From CAMTWZ01 sp041749075 (GTDB lineage Bacteria > Bacteroidota > Rhodothermia > Balneolales > HLUCCA01), in contig JBGTBY010000011.1 of NCBI GenBank assembly GCA_041749075.1, positions 4,021 to 68,020 on the forward strand: a stretch of 64,000 nt of DNA, given 5' to 3'. The stretch's first letter is position 1. Each line of letters begins with the position of its first letter. The notes under the pieces were generated by a model. It was not told the origin of the DNA. It saw only the letters and a program-made list of their open reading frames with translations, and did not search any database. Both the position numbers and the translations under genes were made by a program. Below are positions 8,740 to 17,230 of the stretch, one piece after another.

Positions 8740-10746
8740 TTATGGTTGTGTACCGGTGAGTTGGAAGAAATCAAAATCGGCGGTGGATACACCCGAGACG
8801 CCGATACCGAAGCTGTTCCCGTCGAGCGAGGTGATGGTTTGCTGATGTACCTGGGTGTTATTCAGATAAAAGGTATAGCGAGTACCGCGTTTCTCGATTT
8901 TGAATGTGTTCATCAGGTTTCCGCGGCGCAACGCCTCGCTTTTGGTGTAATTAAGCAACATACTCCACGTTCCACCGGCATTGCGCGAGATGAAGATATC
9001 CCCATCGTTATCCAAGGCGAAGAAATGGAACCCGTTGGATCCATCACCAAACACCAGTCCGATTTGCTGGGTTGGCTGTGACACATCCACAAAGCGTAAA
9101 GCGGTCTCCATCGTCATATCTGCCGCCAAATTCACAGCCATTTCGGACGTCACCCGACCCATGTTGCCGGTTTGCGTCTGTTGAAAACGCAAACGACCGT
9201 TATTGAAGGTGATCCGAACGTTGCCTGTCGTACGTCCGGTGAACTCCGTCGTGCTGCCATTGAAATCGTTGCGATAGGAGAAGGGCGTGATGGTGGGACG
9301 AACGGGTTCACGGACCGGCTCACGAGCCGGAGTCCTTGGCTGTTCAGTCCTACGATTCATCGACTCCGCGATTTCTCTCGCATAGTCCAAACGCTGGTTT
9401 CGAACCGTGATCGAATCTTGCGCCGCGGCCATCAATGAGGCATGGGTAACGCTATCCGGACGCAGCGCGCCAGCCGCTTTGAAGGATATCAAGGCATCAT
9501 CAAAATTACCCGAATTGAATTCGCCTTGACCCTGCTCGATCAGAGTCCGATACGGAGTATCGATGATGACCTCGGCAACGGGTTCCTGCCTAGGCTCCGA
9601 GCTTTGACTGACATACCATCCACCAGCGGCCACAATCAGAATAGCCGCTGCGATGCCAATCCATTTTCCGACTCCACCGGACGTGGACTTCGATTTCGGT
9701 TCTTTTTTGATGGTAGGTGCCATAACCGGTTCCACAGCCGGTGCTTTCGACTTGGGCGCTGGTGCGGATGGAGCCGATGGAATCGACATCCCGGCCAGCA
9801 ACGATTGAAATTCTGGGATAGATTGGGGTCTGTCTTCTGCCCGGATCGCCATCGCCCGATGCAAGGCATCCGACACCGATTGCGAAATCTCCGGCTTCAT
9901 GTCCTTGACCGTTGGCAGTTGATCTTCATACAAACGCTCGGTCGCTTCGGCCGGCACCGAACCGGTCATCATATAATACATGGTGGCGGCCACGGCGTAG
10001 ATATCGGTCCATGGCCCTTGCTTTCCTTTGCCATGATACTGCTCAGGTGGCGCGAAGCCTGGAGTCAACACCACCGACATGCTCTTGCTTCGTTCGTTCA
10101 TCGATACCCGAGCGGCGCCGAAATCCAATAAGATCACGCGCTTCGATGAGGTCAGAAAAATGTTATGAGGCTTGATGTCGCGATGCAAAAATCCTTTGTT
10201 ATGCACTTCATGCAAGCCATCCAGAATCGGATACATGATGCCAAGGGTGATGGTCTCTCCCAACACATTTCCCTTGCTGGTCATGTACTCGTTCAACGAC
10301 ATCCCGTCGTAATAATCCATCACCATGTACGCGGTGCCGAAATTCTTGAAAAAGGTCTTCACACGCACCACATTCGGGTGATCGAACTGCGCCAATGTGC
10401 GGGCTTCGTTGATGAACTGCTCCAAACCATATGAAAACAGCTTGGAATCGTCGTTGGTATGCGGTTGGACGGTGGCCCGATCGTTCGCACGACCCGCCAA
10501 ATCACGTGGCAAAAATTCTTTGATGGCCACATATGTCTGCAAATACATATCCCAAGCAAGGTAGGTGATCCCGAAACCGCCGGGTTTACCCAACACTTTT
10601 CCAATGAGATACTGCTCGTTCAGAACGGTTCGATGCGCCAACAGGATCGGACTTCGTTCTTGGGATTCATCGTAACCACATGTCGGGCATACTGCTACGT
10701 TTCCTTTTTCACTAAAACAACCCGGACATAGGTGCTGATTCTCCAT
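8740..10746 (-). CDS. PknB-type membrane Ser/Thr protein kinase with zinc ribbon and concanavalin-like C-terminus
   Basis: Domains in order: zinc ribbon with two CxxC pairs (residues 7-23); kinase domain (about 45-318) with glycine loop GGFGITY, Lys76 in VAIKE, HRD at 188-190 and DFG at 208-210; a Pro/Ala/Lys-rich juxtamembrane linker; one transmembrane helix (about 362-379); a TPR-like segment (about 395-435); and an extracytoplasmic beta-rich module (about 495-665) resembling LamG/concanavalin folds. The catalytic residues look intact. It heads the kinase-FHA-PP2C-protease-PP2C operon, which runs divergently from the dcw cluster across about 240 bp. The extracellular domain suggests sensing of a sugar or cell-wall ligand, but it is not a PASTA kinase. 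Confidence 0.92.
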   Translation of the reverse strand: MENQHLCPGCFSEKGNVAVCPTCGYDESQERSPILLAHRTVLNEQYLIGKVLGKPGGFGITYLAWDMYLQTYVAIKEFLPRDLAGRANDRATVQPHTNDDSKLFSYGLEQFINEARTLAQFDHPNVVRVKTFFKNFGTAYMVMDYYDGMSLNEYMTSKGNVLGETITLGIMYPILDGLHEVHNKGFLHRDIKPHNIFLTSSKRVILLDFGAARVSMNERSKSMSVVLTPGFAPPEQYHGKGKQGPWTDIYAVAATMYYMMTGSVPAEATERLYEDQLPTVKDMKPEISQSVSDALHRAMAIRAEDRPQSIPEFQSLLAGMSIPSAPSAPAPKSKAPAVEPVMAPTIKKEPKSKSTSGGVGKWIGIAAAILIVAAGGWYVSQSSEPRQEPVAEVIIDTPYRTLIEQGQGEFNSGNFDDALISFKAAGALRPDSVTHASLMAAAQDSITVRNQRLDYAREIAESMNRRTEQPRTPAREPVREPVRPTITPFSYRNDFNGSTTEFTGRTTGNVRITFNNGRLRFQQTQTGNMGRVTSEMAVNLAADMTMETALRFVDVSQPTQQIGLVFGDGSNGFHFFALDNDGDIFISRNAGGTWSMLLNYTKSEALRRGNLMNTFKIEKRGTRYTFYLNNTQVHQQTITSLDGNSFGIGVSGVSTADFDFFQLTGTQP

Positions 10747-10869
10747 GACGATGTTCTGAATATGACAGTTAGTTGGTGCGATTCTCTATTCCAAGAAGTG
10801 TACCAAAGATATCCACCACCTGCAATTTGGATAAGCACTTGACATTCGATGCCAAAATCCCCTACTTTG

Positions 10870-10894
10870 TGGGAGATTGTGGGAAGAAGTGGGA
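10870..10894 (+). promoter_or_regulatory. Triple TGGGA box, likely MraZ operator
   Basis: Three TGGGA pentamers start at 10870, 10880 and 10890, separated by exactly five bases (GATTG and AGAAG). MraZ is known to repress the dcw promoter by binding TGGGN repeats with 5-nt spacers, so this matches both in motif and in pitch. It lies about 90 bp upstream of the chosen mraZ start, in the intergenic region shared with the divergent kinase operon. I could not fix -35 and -10 elements with confidence. Confidence 0.8.
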
Positions 10895-10983
10895 GAAAAC
10901 CCCAAATCGACCCACGCCACTGTATTTGGCAATCGGTGGTTTGATCTTGTTTGGCAATCCATAGCAATAAAATCCGCGGTATC

Positions 10984-11439
10984 GTGCCCAGTTTCAAGGG
11001 TGAATATGAACATGCGCTGGACGCAAAAGGTAGAGTCAGCTTTCCTGCAAAGCTGAGGAAGTACCTCAACCCAGACGCCCAAGAACGCTTCACCATTGTG
11101 AAGGGACTTGAGACATGTCTATATCTCTACCCCGAAGACCGCTGGAAAGACGTTGAAGACCGCCTGAGCGAAATCAATTCATTTAGCACGGAAGGACGAA
11201 CCGTCATCCGGAATTTCCTTCGCTCAGCCGATGATCTCGAACTCGACAATGCCAATCGTCTGGCGCTGCCGGCGAAACTCACCGAATGGGCCGGCATCAC
11301 CGGTAAAGTGATTTTCATCGGAAGCGGCGACAAAATCGAACTATGGTCTCCTGAGCATCTCGACCAACAGGATCAAACCATGGATGTCGCCACTTGGCAA
11401 GATCTATTTGAAAAAGTGATGGGAAACAAACACACCTGA
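10984..11439 (+). CDS. mraZ: MraZ, DNA-binding regulator of the dcw cluster
   Basis: MraZ/AbrB-like protein of about 151 aa, normally a ring-forming repressor of its own operon. Two repeats of the family are visible, FKGEYEHALDAKGRVSFPAK at the N-terminus and a second with LDNANRLALPAKL near residue 90. Start choice: MraZ proteins begin just before F(K/R)GEY, which favours GTG 10984 (product begins VPSFKGEY). An upstream TTG at 10951 would add eleven unconserved residues. The stop TGA overlaps the rsmH ATG as TGATG. The TGGGA boxes upstream suggest autoregulation. Confidence 0.93.
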   Translation: MPSFKGEYEHALDAKGRVSFPAKLRKYLNPDAQERFTIVKGLETCLYLYPEDRWKDVEDRLSEINSFSTEGRTVIRNFLRSADDLELDNANRLALPAKLTEWAGITGKVIFIGSGDKIELWSPEHLDQQDQTMDVATWQDLFEKVMGNKHT

Positions 11440-12368
11440 TGTCTACCTCATCCTACCACGTGCCTGTGCTTTTGGCTGAATCGGTGAATGGGCTCGTGAC
11501 GGATCGAAATGGCATTTATGTGGATGCGACCCTAGGCGGAGGCGGCCATAGCACCGCCATCCTGCAACGTCTCGGACCAGAGGCCTCCCTGTATGGGCTG
11601 GACCAAGACGACGATGCTCTCAAGGCCACAGCAGCCTCACCTCTGTTATCAGGTGATCAACGGTTTCACCCTGTGAAGGGAAATTTCGGGTTTATGGACG
11701 CACTCCTTCATCCTTCCATCCACGGCAAACTCAGCGGAATTCTGCTCGACCTCGGTGTCTCCAGCCATCAGATCGATGAAGGTGCGCGCGGGTTCAGTTT
11801 TCAAGCCGATGGACCCTTGGATATGCGGATGAACGCCTCGCGCGACTTATCGGCCTATGAGGTGGTGAACACGTATCCGGAAGCCGACCTTAAAAAAATC
11901 TTCTATGAATATGGGGAAGAGCGCCATAGCGCACGCATCGCCAAACAGATTGTCGCGAACCGTCCCATCACATCCACCCATGTATTGAAGCAATTGGTGG
12001 AACGCCTCACGCCGGGTCCGCACGCCTTGAAATCTGTAGCTCGCATCTTCCAAGCGATCCGCATCGAAGTGAACCGCGAGCTCGACATGCTCTATCGGGT
12101 GTTGGAAAGCAGTTTGAATTTACTTGCTCCTGGCGGACGACTCGTCGTGATCGCCTACCATTCCCTTGAAGACCGCCCCGTAAAGCTGTTCATGCGAAGC
12201 GGAAACCTCGCCGGCACGGTAACCAAAGACTTTTACGGCAACGACCTTACGCCTTGGAAACTCATCACTCGCCAGCCGATTGTGGCGGATGAAGCCGAAA
12301 CCCGGCTCAACCCGAGAGCACGGAGCGCGAAGCTCCGCATCGCCGAAAAAATCGGAGGTGCGCCATGA
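11439..12368 (+). CDS. rsmH: 16S rRNA (cytosine1402-N4)-methyltransferase
   Basis: RsmH (MraW) uses SAM to methylate C1402 of 16S rRNA and is the usual second gene of dcw clusters. Signatures are YHVPVLLAESV at the start, DATLGGGGHS (SAM-binding glycine loop), GILLDLGVSSHQID, RGFSFQADGPLDMRMN and a late VIAYHSLEDRPVK. The length of 309 aa is typical. It overlaps mraZ at the 5' end and ftsL at the 3' end (ATGA at 12365-12368), so translation is coupled across the three genes. Confidence 0.97.
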   Translation: MSTSSYHVPVLLAESVNGLVTDRNGIYVDATLGGGGHSTAILQRLGPEASLYGLDQDDDALKATAASPLLSGDQRFHPVKGNFGFMDALLHPSIHGKLSGILLDLGVSSHQIDEGARGFSFQADGPLDMRMNASRDLSAYEVVNTYPEADLKKIFYEYGEERHSARIAKQIVANRPITSTHVLKQLVERLTPGPHALKSVARIFQAIRIEVNRELDMLYRVLESSLNLLAPGGRLVVIAYHSLEDRPVKLFMRSGNLAGTVTKDFYGNDLTPWKLITRQPIVADEAETRLNPRARSAKLRIAEKIGGAP

Positions 12369-12754
12369 TGGTCCGTTCCCCTAGCCTGCCGGCATCCGAA
12401 TACAGTGGTCCGAAAGCGGTGAATCTCAAGCGCGTGTTACCAACGGCCGCCAAACCGAAAGGCCGCATCCGCACCGCCATCAAATCGATGCACATTCCGG
12501 CTTGGAAAGTGATGCTCTACACCGTTCTCGCCGGACTTTTTGGCGCCGTGTACCTGCAACATGTGTTCACCACGCAAGCGATTCTCCGTGATGTGAACCT
12601 GCTGCATCGGGATCTGGATCGTGCCACGATCCGCCATAACGAACTGCGCTTCACCTATGAACGCATGACCGGCCCTGCCGACGTCTATCTCCGATCCAAA
12701 GACATCGGATTGATCGACGGCGGACCTGCGGACCACATCATCACCCTGGACTAG
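12365..12754 (+). CDS. ftsL: FtsL-like septal membrane protein
   Basis: A 129-aa bitopic protein placed between rsmH and ftsI, the canonical ftsL position. A basic cytoplasmic N-terminus is followed by one transmembrane helix (about residues 50-68, VMLYTVLAGLFGAVYLQ) and a short helical periplasmic part with heptad-like spacing (LLHRDLDRATIRHNELRF), as in FtsL, which pairs with FtsB by coiled coil. FtsL diverges strongly, so the call rests on size, topology and position. The stop lies two bases before the ftsI start. Confidence 0.8.
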   Translation: MMVRSPSLPASEYSGPKAVNLKRVLPTAAKPKGRIRTAIKSMHIPAWKVMLYTVLAGLFGAVYLQHVFTTQAILRDVNLLHRDLDRATIRHNELRFTYERMTGPADVYLRSKDIGLIDGGPADHIITLD

Positions 12755-12756
12755 CC

Positions 12757-14652
12757 ATGAACACACGCGCGTTTATCGTTCTCGGGCTGATGTTGATGAT
12801 TCCAGGTGCGATCGCGCTTCAGATCATGCGCATTCAATTTCTTGAAGGAAGCGAGTTGCGCGCGCTCTGGGGCGAGCAAGCGATCGATTATGTGCCGATT
12901 CCGGCCGAACGTGGCCACATCCTCGACGCCAGCGATCGGATTTTGGTCAGCAATTCCGTTTCCTACAGTGTGATTGTGGATCCCTTGGCGCCGAGAACAT
13001 CCCGTGCGAATTTGGATGCGATTTGTGCCACATTGGCTCGCTTTACCGACTCGTCGAAAGAGGATTATGTCGCCAAAATCCGGAATGCGCCGAAAGGTTC
13101 ACGATATGTGCTGCTGGAACGCGGTGTGAGTCGGCAAGGGCACGATGCCTTGCGTGCATTGGAGATTCGCGGACTCATTTTGGAAGAGCATTTCCGTCGC
13201 CGTTACAATTACGAAACCCTGGCCGCGCACACGCTCGGTTATGTGAACCACAACGTGGACGGCATGATGGGATTGGAGTCGAGTTTCAACTCGATGTTGA
13301 AAGGACAAGAAGGCGAGCAACAGGTTCAGCGCGATCGGAATGGCCGAATCCGTGCCGTCGTCGGTGCTCCACGTCGTCGTCCAGTGGCTGGAAACTCCAT
13401 CCGCACCACCATCGACGCCCGAATCCAAGCCATTGTGGAAGAAGAATTGATGGCCGGTGTGCTTCGCTCGCGGGCCAACCACGGAACCGTGATCATCGTG
13501 GATCCGGAAACCGGCGCCATCAAAGCCATGGCTAATTATCCCACATTCAATCCGAATACGCCGGCCCGTTATAGTGATGAAAATCGTCGCGATTTCGCGA
13601 TCGCTGATATGATCGAGCCCGGTTCCACGTTCAAACTCGTGACGGCCGTGGCCGCGACCGAGCAAGGTGTGATCAAAGACAATGAGATTTTTCATACCCC
13701 AGCGAACGGGCAAAAACGCATTTACGGACAAATGATGCGCGATCACGATCCGCTCGGATCGATCGACTTCCGGAATGTGATTCAAAAATCGTCCAACATC
13801 GCGACGTCTGAAATCGCGATGCGCCTCGACAAGCAGACGTTCTACCAATACGCGCGGAATTTCGGGTTCGGAACGCCGACCGGCATCGATCTGCCAGGTG
13901 AGGAAGCGGGCCGGTTGCAACGCCCGCATAGCTGGTCGCAAGTGACCCTTCCGTGGATGTCGATCGGATACGAAATCCAGGTGACGCCCCTCCAAATGGC
14001 GATGGCTTATGCCGCTTTCGCCAACGACGGCAAGCTGATGCGCCCCTATGTGGTGGATGAGGTGATCGACGAACGTGGCCGAGTCGTGGAAAAAACACGT
14101 CCGCATGTGGTCCGCTCCGCTGTGCGTCCTCGCACCATCGCAGACCTCTCTCCTATTTTCGAAAGCGTGCTTACCGAGCAAGGAACCGCCGAATTCGCCC
14201 GTGTGGAAGGTGTTCAGATCGCCGGCAAAACCGGAACAGCGCAGAAATACATCGACGGCCGCTACCGCACGCGTTATCGCGCCAGTTTCGTGGGTTTTTA
14301 CCCTGTCGACGACCCGAAGTATGTCTGTTTTGTTCTGATGGATGAACCCCGCACCAGCATCTATGGAGGCGTGGTTTCCGGACCTGTTTTCCGCAACATC
14401 ACCCAGCGCATTTTGGCTCTGGATGAGCGCCTGCATCGCGAAGTGGTGGTCGATCCCGATTCCATTTCTTATGTGGTGCCCCGTTTGGATGGCTATTCGA
14501 AGGATGATGCCTTTGTGCTGCTCGATCAGATGAACCTGCGCTACGATACCGAAGGCAAAGGAACCACGATTGAATCTCAAATGCCGAAAGCCGGAACACG
14601 CATCGCCCGTCGTGATAAAATCACCCTCGTACTTGCCGGAGGCGCGCCATGA
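12757..14652 (+). CDS. ftsI: FtsI/PBP3-like septal transpeptidase with C-terminal PASTA domain
   Basis: Class B penicillin-binding protein that crosslinks septal peptidoglycan. Features in order: N-terminal membrane anchor (residues 7-23), PBP dimer domain (about 50-200), and transpeptidase domain with active-site SxxK at Ser290-Lys293 (STFK), SSN at 345-347 and KTGTA from 491. A single PASTA domain (about 572-631) begins at VVPRLDGYSKDDA. A PASTA on FtsI is common in Gram-positives and Bacteroidota-like lineages and absent from the E. coli enzyme. The 3' end overlaps murE by four bases. The 518-codon antisense frame here is a compositional shadow. Confidence 0.96.
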   Translation: MNTRAFIVLGLMLMIPGAIALQIMRIQFLEGSELRALWGEQAIDYVPIPAERGHILDASDRILVSNSVSYSVIVDPLAPRTSRANLDAICATLARFTDSSKEDYVAKIRNAPKGSRYVLLERGVSRQGHDALRALEIRGLILEEHFRRRYNYETLAAHTLGYVNHNVDGMMGLESSFNSMLKGQEGEQQVQRDRNGRIRAVVGAPRRRPVAGNSIRTTIDARIQAIVEEELMAGVLRSRANHGTVIIVDPETGAIKAMANYPTFNPNTPARYSDENRRDFAIADMIEPGSTFKLVTAVAATEQGVIKDNEIFHTPANGQKRIYGQMMRDHDPLGSIDFRNVIQKSSNIATSEIAMRLDKQTFYQYARNFGFGTPTGIDLPGEEAGRLQRPHSWSQVTLPWMSIGYEIQVTPLQMAMAYAAFANDGKLMRPYVVDEVIDERGRVVEKTRPHVVRSAVRPRTIADLSPIFESVLTEQGTAEFARVEGVQIAGKTGTAQKYIDGRYRTRYRASFVGFYPVDDPKYVCFVLMDEPRTSIYGGVVSGPVFRNITQRILALDERLHREVVVDPDSISYVVPRLDGYSKDDAFVLLDQMNLRYDTEGKGTTIESQMPKAGTRIARRDKITLVLAGGAP

Positions 14653-16094
14653 CATTGGGCCAACTCCTCAAGATTTGCAAGCCGAAAGCGATGATGGGTC
14701 CGCATAAGGTACCCAAAGGACGATTGACCGATGATTCCCGTGCTGTAACGCCCGGATCCATCTTCATCGCCGTAAAAGGACTCGTTTCGGATGGGCACGA
14801 TCACATCGCATCCGCTTTGGAAAAGGGCGCTTCTTTCGTGATTTGTGAGCGTTTCGACGGACCGGTTCCGAATGCCACGATTCTTTTGGTCAAGCGCACG
14901 CGGGATGTCCTGATGCCGCTCGCATTGGCCGATCAAGGTCATCCGGAAAAAAGTCTGAAGTTGGTCGGCATCACCGGAACCAATGGAAAAACCACGGTTT
15001 CCACGCTTATTTGGCAGGTACTGCGCAAATTGGACATGAACGCCGGACTAATCGGCACCGTGGAAAAGCGATTCAATGATGTGATGGTGGACAGCAAACT
15101 CACCACGCCCGGAGCTCTTGAGTTGGCCGCGGATTTGCGGAAGGCCGCAGATGCCGGATGCCAGGTTGTGGCCATGGAAGTATCGAGCCATGCCTTGCAT
15201 CAGGGCCGTACCAAGGGCTTGAACTTCGCTGTGGGTGTCTTCACCAATTTGACGCACGATCATCTGGATTACCACGGCTCCATCGAGTCGTATTCGCGGA
15301 GCAAACGACTGTTGTTTGATGGATTGCGCAAGAGCTCGGTGGCCATTGTGAACCACGATGATCCATCCGGCGCGGCGATGTCTGCCAAAACACGCGCAGA
15401 GGTATGGGCGGTGCGGATGGGGGATTCCGACATCCAAATCTTATCGAATTCCGTGAACGGACTGGTATTGGATGTGGATGGAACCGTCATTCAAAGTCCG
15501 TTGGCCGGACGCTTCAACGCATACAATGTGGCGCAAGCCTACCTCTCCTGCGTCGCCCTCGGCCTAAACCAATCCAATGTAGCGGCCGCGCTTTCAGACG
15601 CTCCCGGCGCGGCAGGACGCCTCGAGCGCGTCGCCACATCCGGCAACGCTCCGGCGGTATTTGTCGATTACGCCCACACTCCCGATGCGCTCGAAAATGT
15701 GCTGTCCACGCTCGCATCGCTTAAAGAGCCTGGTCAATCCCTCGCGTGTGTGTTCGGCTGCGGCGGAAACCGTGACACAACCAAACGACCCAAGATGGCC
15801 TCCATCGCCGAGCGCTTCTGCGATCGCGTGGTGATCACATCCGATAATCCCCGTTTTGAAGACCCCGATGCCATTCTCGACGACATCATGACCGGTTTCA
15901 GCGCGACAGCGAAGGTCCAGCGAATCACCGACCGTCGCACCGCCATCGAAACCGCGATTCGCACCGCATCCGTCACCGATGTGATTGTCGTGGCGGGGAA
16001 AGGTCATGAAACCTACCAAGAAATCAAGGGCGTGCGTCATCCGCTCGACGACCGACTCATCGTCCACGACGCCCTAAGCCGGAGATCCGCCTGA
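14649..16094 (+). CDS. murE: UDP-MurNAc-L-Ala-D-Glu:meso-diaminopimelate ligase
   Basis: Mur ligase adding the third residue of the peptidoglycan stem. The ATP-binding loop GITGTNGKTT lies near residue 112. The C-terminal DNPRFEDP motif (about residue 399) is the known determinant for meso-diaminopimelate rather than lysine, indicating DAP-type peptidoglycan. Other signatures are EVSSHAL and TNLTHDHLDYHG, with YAHTPDAL in the third domain. The length of 481 aa is normal. It overlaps ftsI upstream and mraY downstream (TGATG). Confidence 0.97.
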   Translation: MTLGQLLKICKPKAMMGPHKVPKGRLTDDSRAVTPGSIFIAVKGLVSDGHDHIASALEKGASFVICERFDGPVPNATILLVKRTRDVLMPLALADQGHPEKSLKLVGITGTNGKTTVSTLIWQVLRKLDMNAGLIGTVEKRFNDVMVDSKLTTPGALELAADLRKAADAGCQVVAMEVSSHALHQGRTKGLNFAVGVFTNLTHDHLDYHGSIESYSRSKRLLFDGLRKSSVAIVNHDDPSGAAMSAKTRAEVWAVRMGDSDIQILSNSVNGLVLDVDGTVIQSPLAGRFNAYNVAQAYLSCVALGLNQSNVAAALSDAPGAAGRLERVATSGNAPAVFVDYAHTPDALENVLSTLASLKEPGQSLACVFGCGGNRDTTKRPKMASIAERFCDRVVITSDNPRFEDPDAILDDIMTGFSATAKVQRITDRRTAIETAIRTASVTDVIVVAGKGHETYQEIKGVRHPLDDRLIVHDALSRRSA

Positions 16095-17230
16095 TGCTAT
16101 ATTGGTTGCTCGATTTTCTCGAAGTCAATTTCAATCCGCCTGGTTTCGGCGTGTTCGCTTATATCACGGTACGAGGAGCATTGGCTGCCTTCACCGCATT
16201 GGTGTTTTCGGTGTTTTTCGGCAAGCGCATCATCGCCCAGCTGCAAAAAATGCAGTTGAAAGAGACCATCCGCATGGACATCGACCTGCCCGGACATCAT
16301 TCCAAAGCCGGAACGCCGAGCATGGGCGGACTCATCATCATTTTCGCGACGGTCGTTCCCACCATCCTGTGGATGAATCCGACGAATCCCTACTTCATAC
16401 CCATCATTTTCGTGATTTTGGCTTTAGGTGGCGTCGGATTCATGGACGATTACATCAAGATCATCAAGAAAGACAAAAAGGGATTGATGGGTCGATTGAA
16501 GGTGACAGGACAAGTGATTGTCGGGCTCATACTAGCCGCATTTTTGTATTTCCATCCCTCATTCGAAGGATATAACACCATCACGACCATTCCTTTCGTC
16601 AAGAATTACCATATCGACTACGCTTTCTTCGGGGAAGCTTGGGGATGGGTCATTTTCTTCCCGGTTGTGATTTTCATTCTGACCGGTGTGAGCAATGCGG
16701 TGAACCTTACCGACGGTTTGGATGGATTAGCCAGTGGCACATCCGCCATCGCAGGCATCGCATTGGGAATCTTGGCCTATGTCTCGGGGCGTGTGGATTT
16801 TTCGAACTTCCTGGACATTATGTATCTGCCTGGAACCGGTGAATTGGCCATTTTCTGTGCGGCGATGGTTGGTGCGTGCTTCGGATTCTTGTGGTACAAC
16901 ACCTATCCCGCTGAAGTCTTCATGGGCGATACCGGATCTCTTGCCTTGGGCGGATCCATCGCGGCCGTCGCCCTGATGGTTCATAAAGAACTCTTGCTAC
17001 CGATTCTGTGCGGTGTGTTTGTGATGGAAACCTTGTCTGTGATTCTTCAGACGGGCTATTTCAAATACACGAAAAAACGCTACGGCGAAGGTCGTCGACT
17101 CTTCCTCATGGCGCCGATCCATCACCATTTCGAGAAACGCGGCTGGAAAGAGCCGAAAATCGTGGTCCGTTTCTGGATCGTGGCCATTCTGTTGGCGGTC
17201 TTCACCCTCATCACCTTGAAACTCAGATGA
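16094..17230 (+). CDS. mraY: Phospho-MurNAc-pentapeptide transferase (lipid I synthase)
   Basis: Polytopic inner-membrane enzyme that moves phospho-MurNAc-pentapeptide onto undecaprenyl phosphate. About ten hydrophobic helices are visible. Signatures are the catalytic DDYIKI near residue 118, NLTDGLDGLA near 205, GDTGSLALGG near 278 and the cytoplasmic histidine-rich MAPIHHHFEKRGW near 340. The length of 378 aa is usual. It starts in the murE stop and its stop overlaps the murD ATG. Confidence 0.97.
   Translation: MLYWLLDFLEVNFNPPGFGVFAYITVRGALAAFTALVFSVFFGKRIIAQLQKMQLKETIRMDIDLPGHHSKAGTPSMGGLIIIFATVVPTILWMNPTNPYFIPIIFVILALGGVGFMDDYIKIIKKDKKGLMGRLKVTGQVIVGLILAAFLYFHPSFEGYNTITTIPFVKNYHIDYAFFGEAWGWVIFFPVVIFILTGVSNAVNLTDGLDGLASGTSAIAGIALGILAYVSGRVDFSNFLDIMYLPGTGELAIFCAAMVGACFGFLWYNTYPAEVFMGDTGSLALGGSIAAVALMVHKELLLPILCGVFVMETLSVILQTGYFKYTKKRYGEGRRLFLMAPIHHHFEKRGWKEPKIVVRFWIVAILLAVFTLITLKLR

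Noticed and set aside
13099..14655. 518-codon minus-strand frame
   Set aside because: Lies fully antisense to ftsI, has no family features and arises from the codon bias of the real gene.
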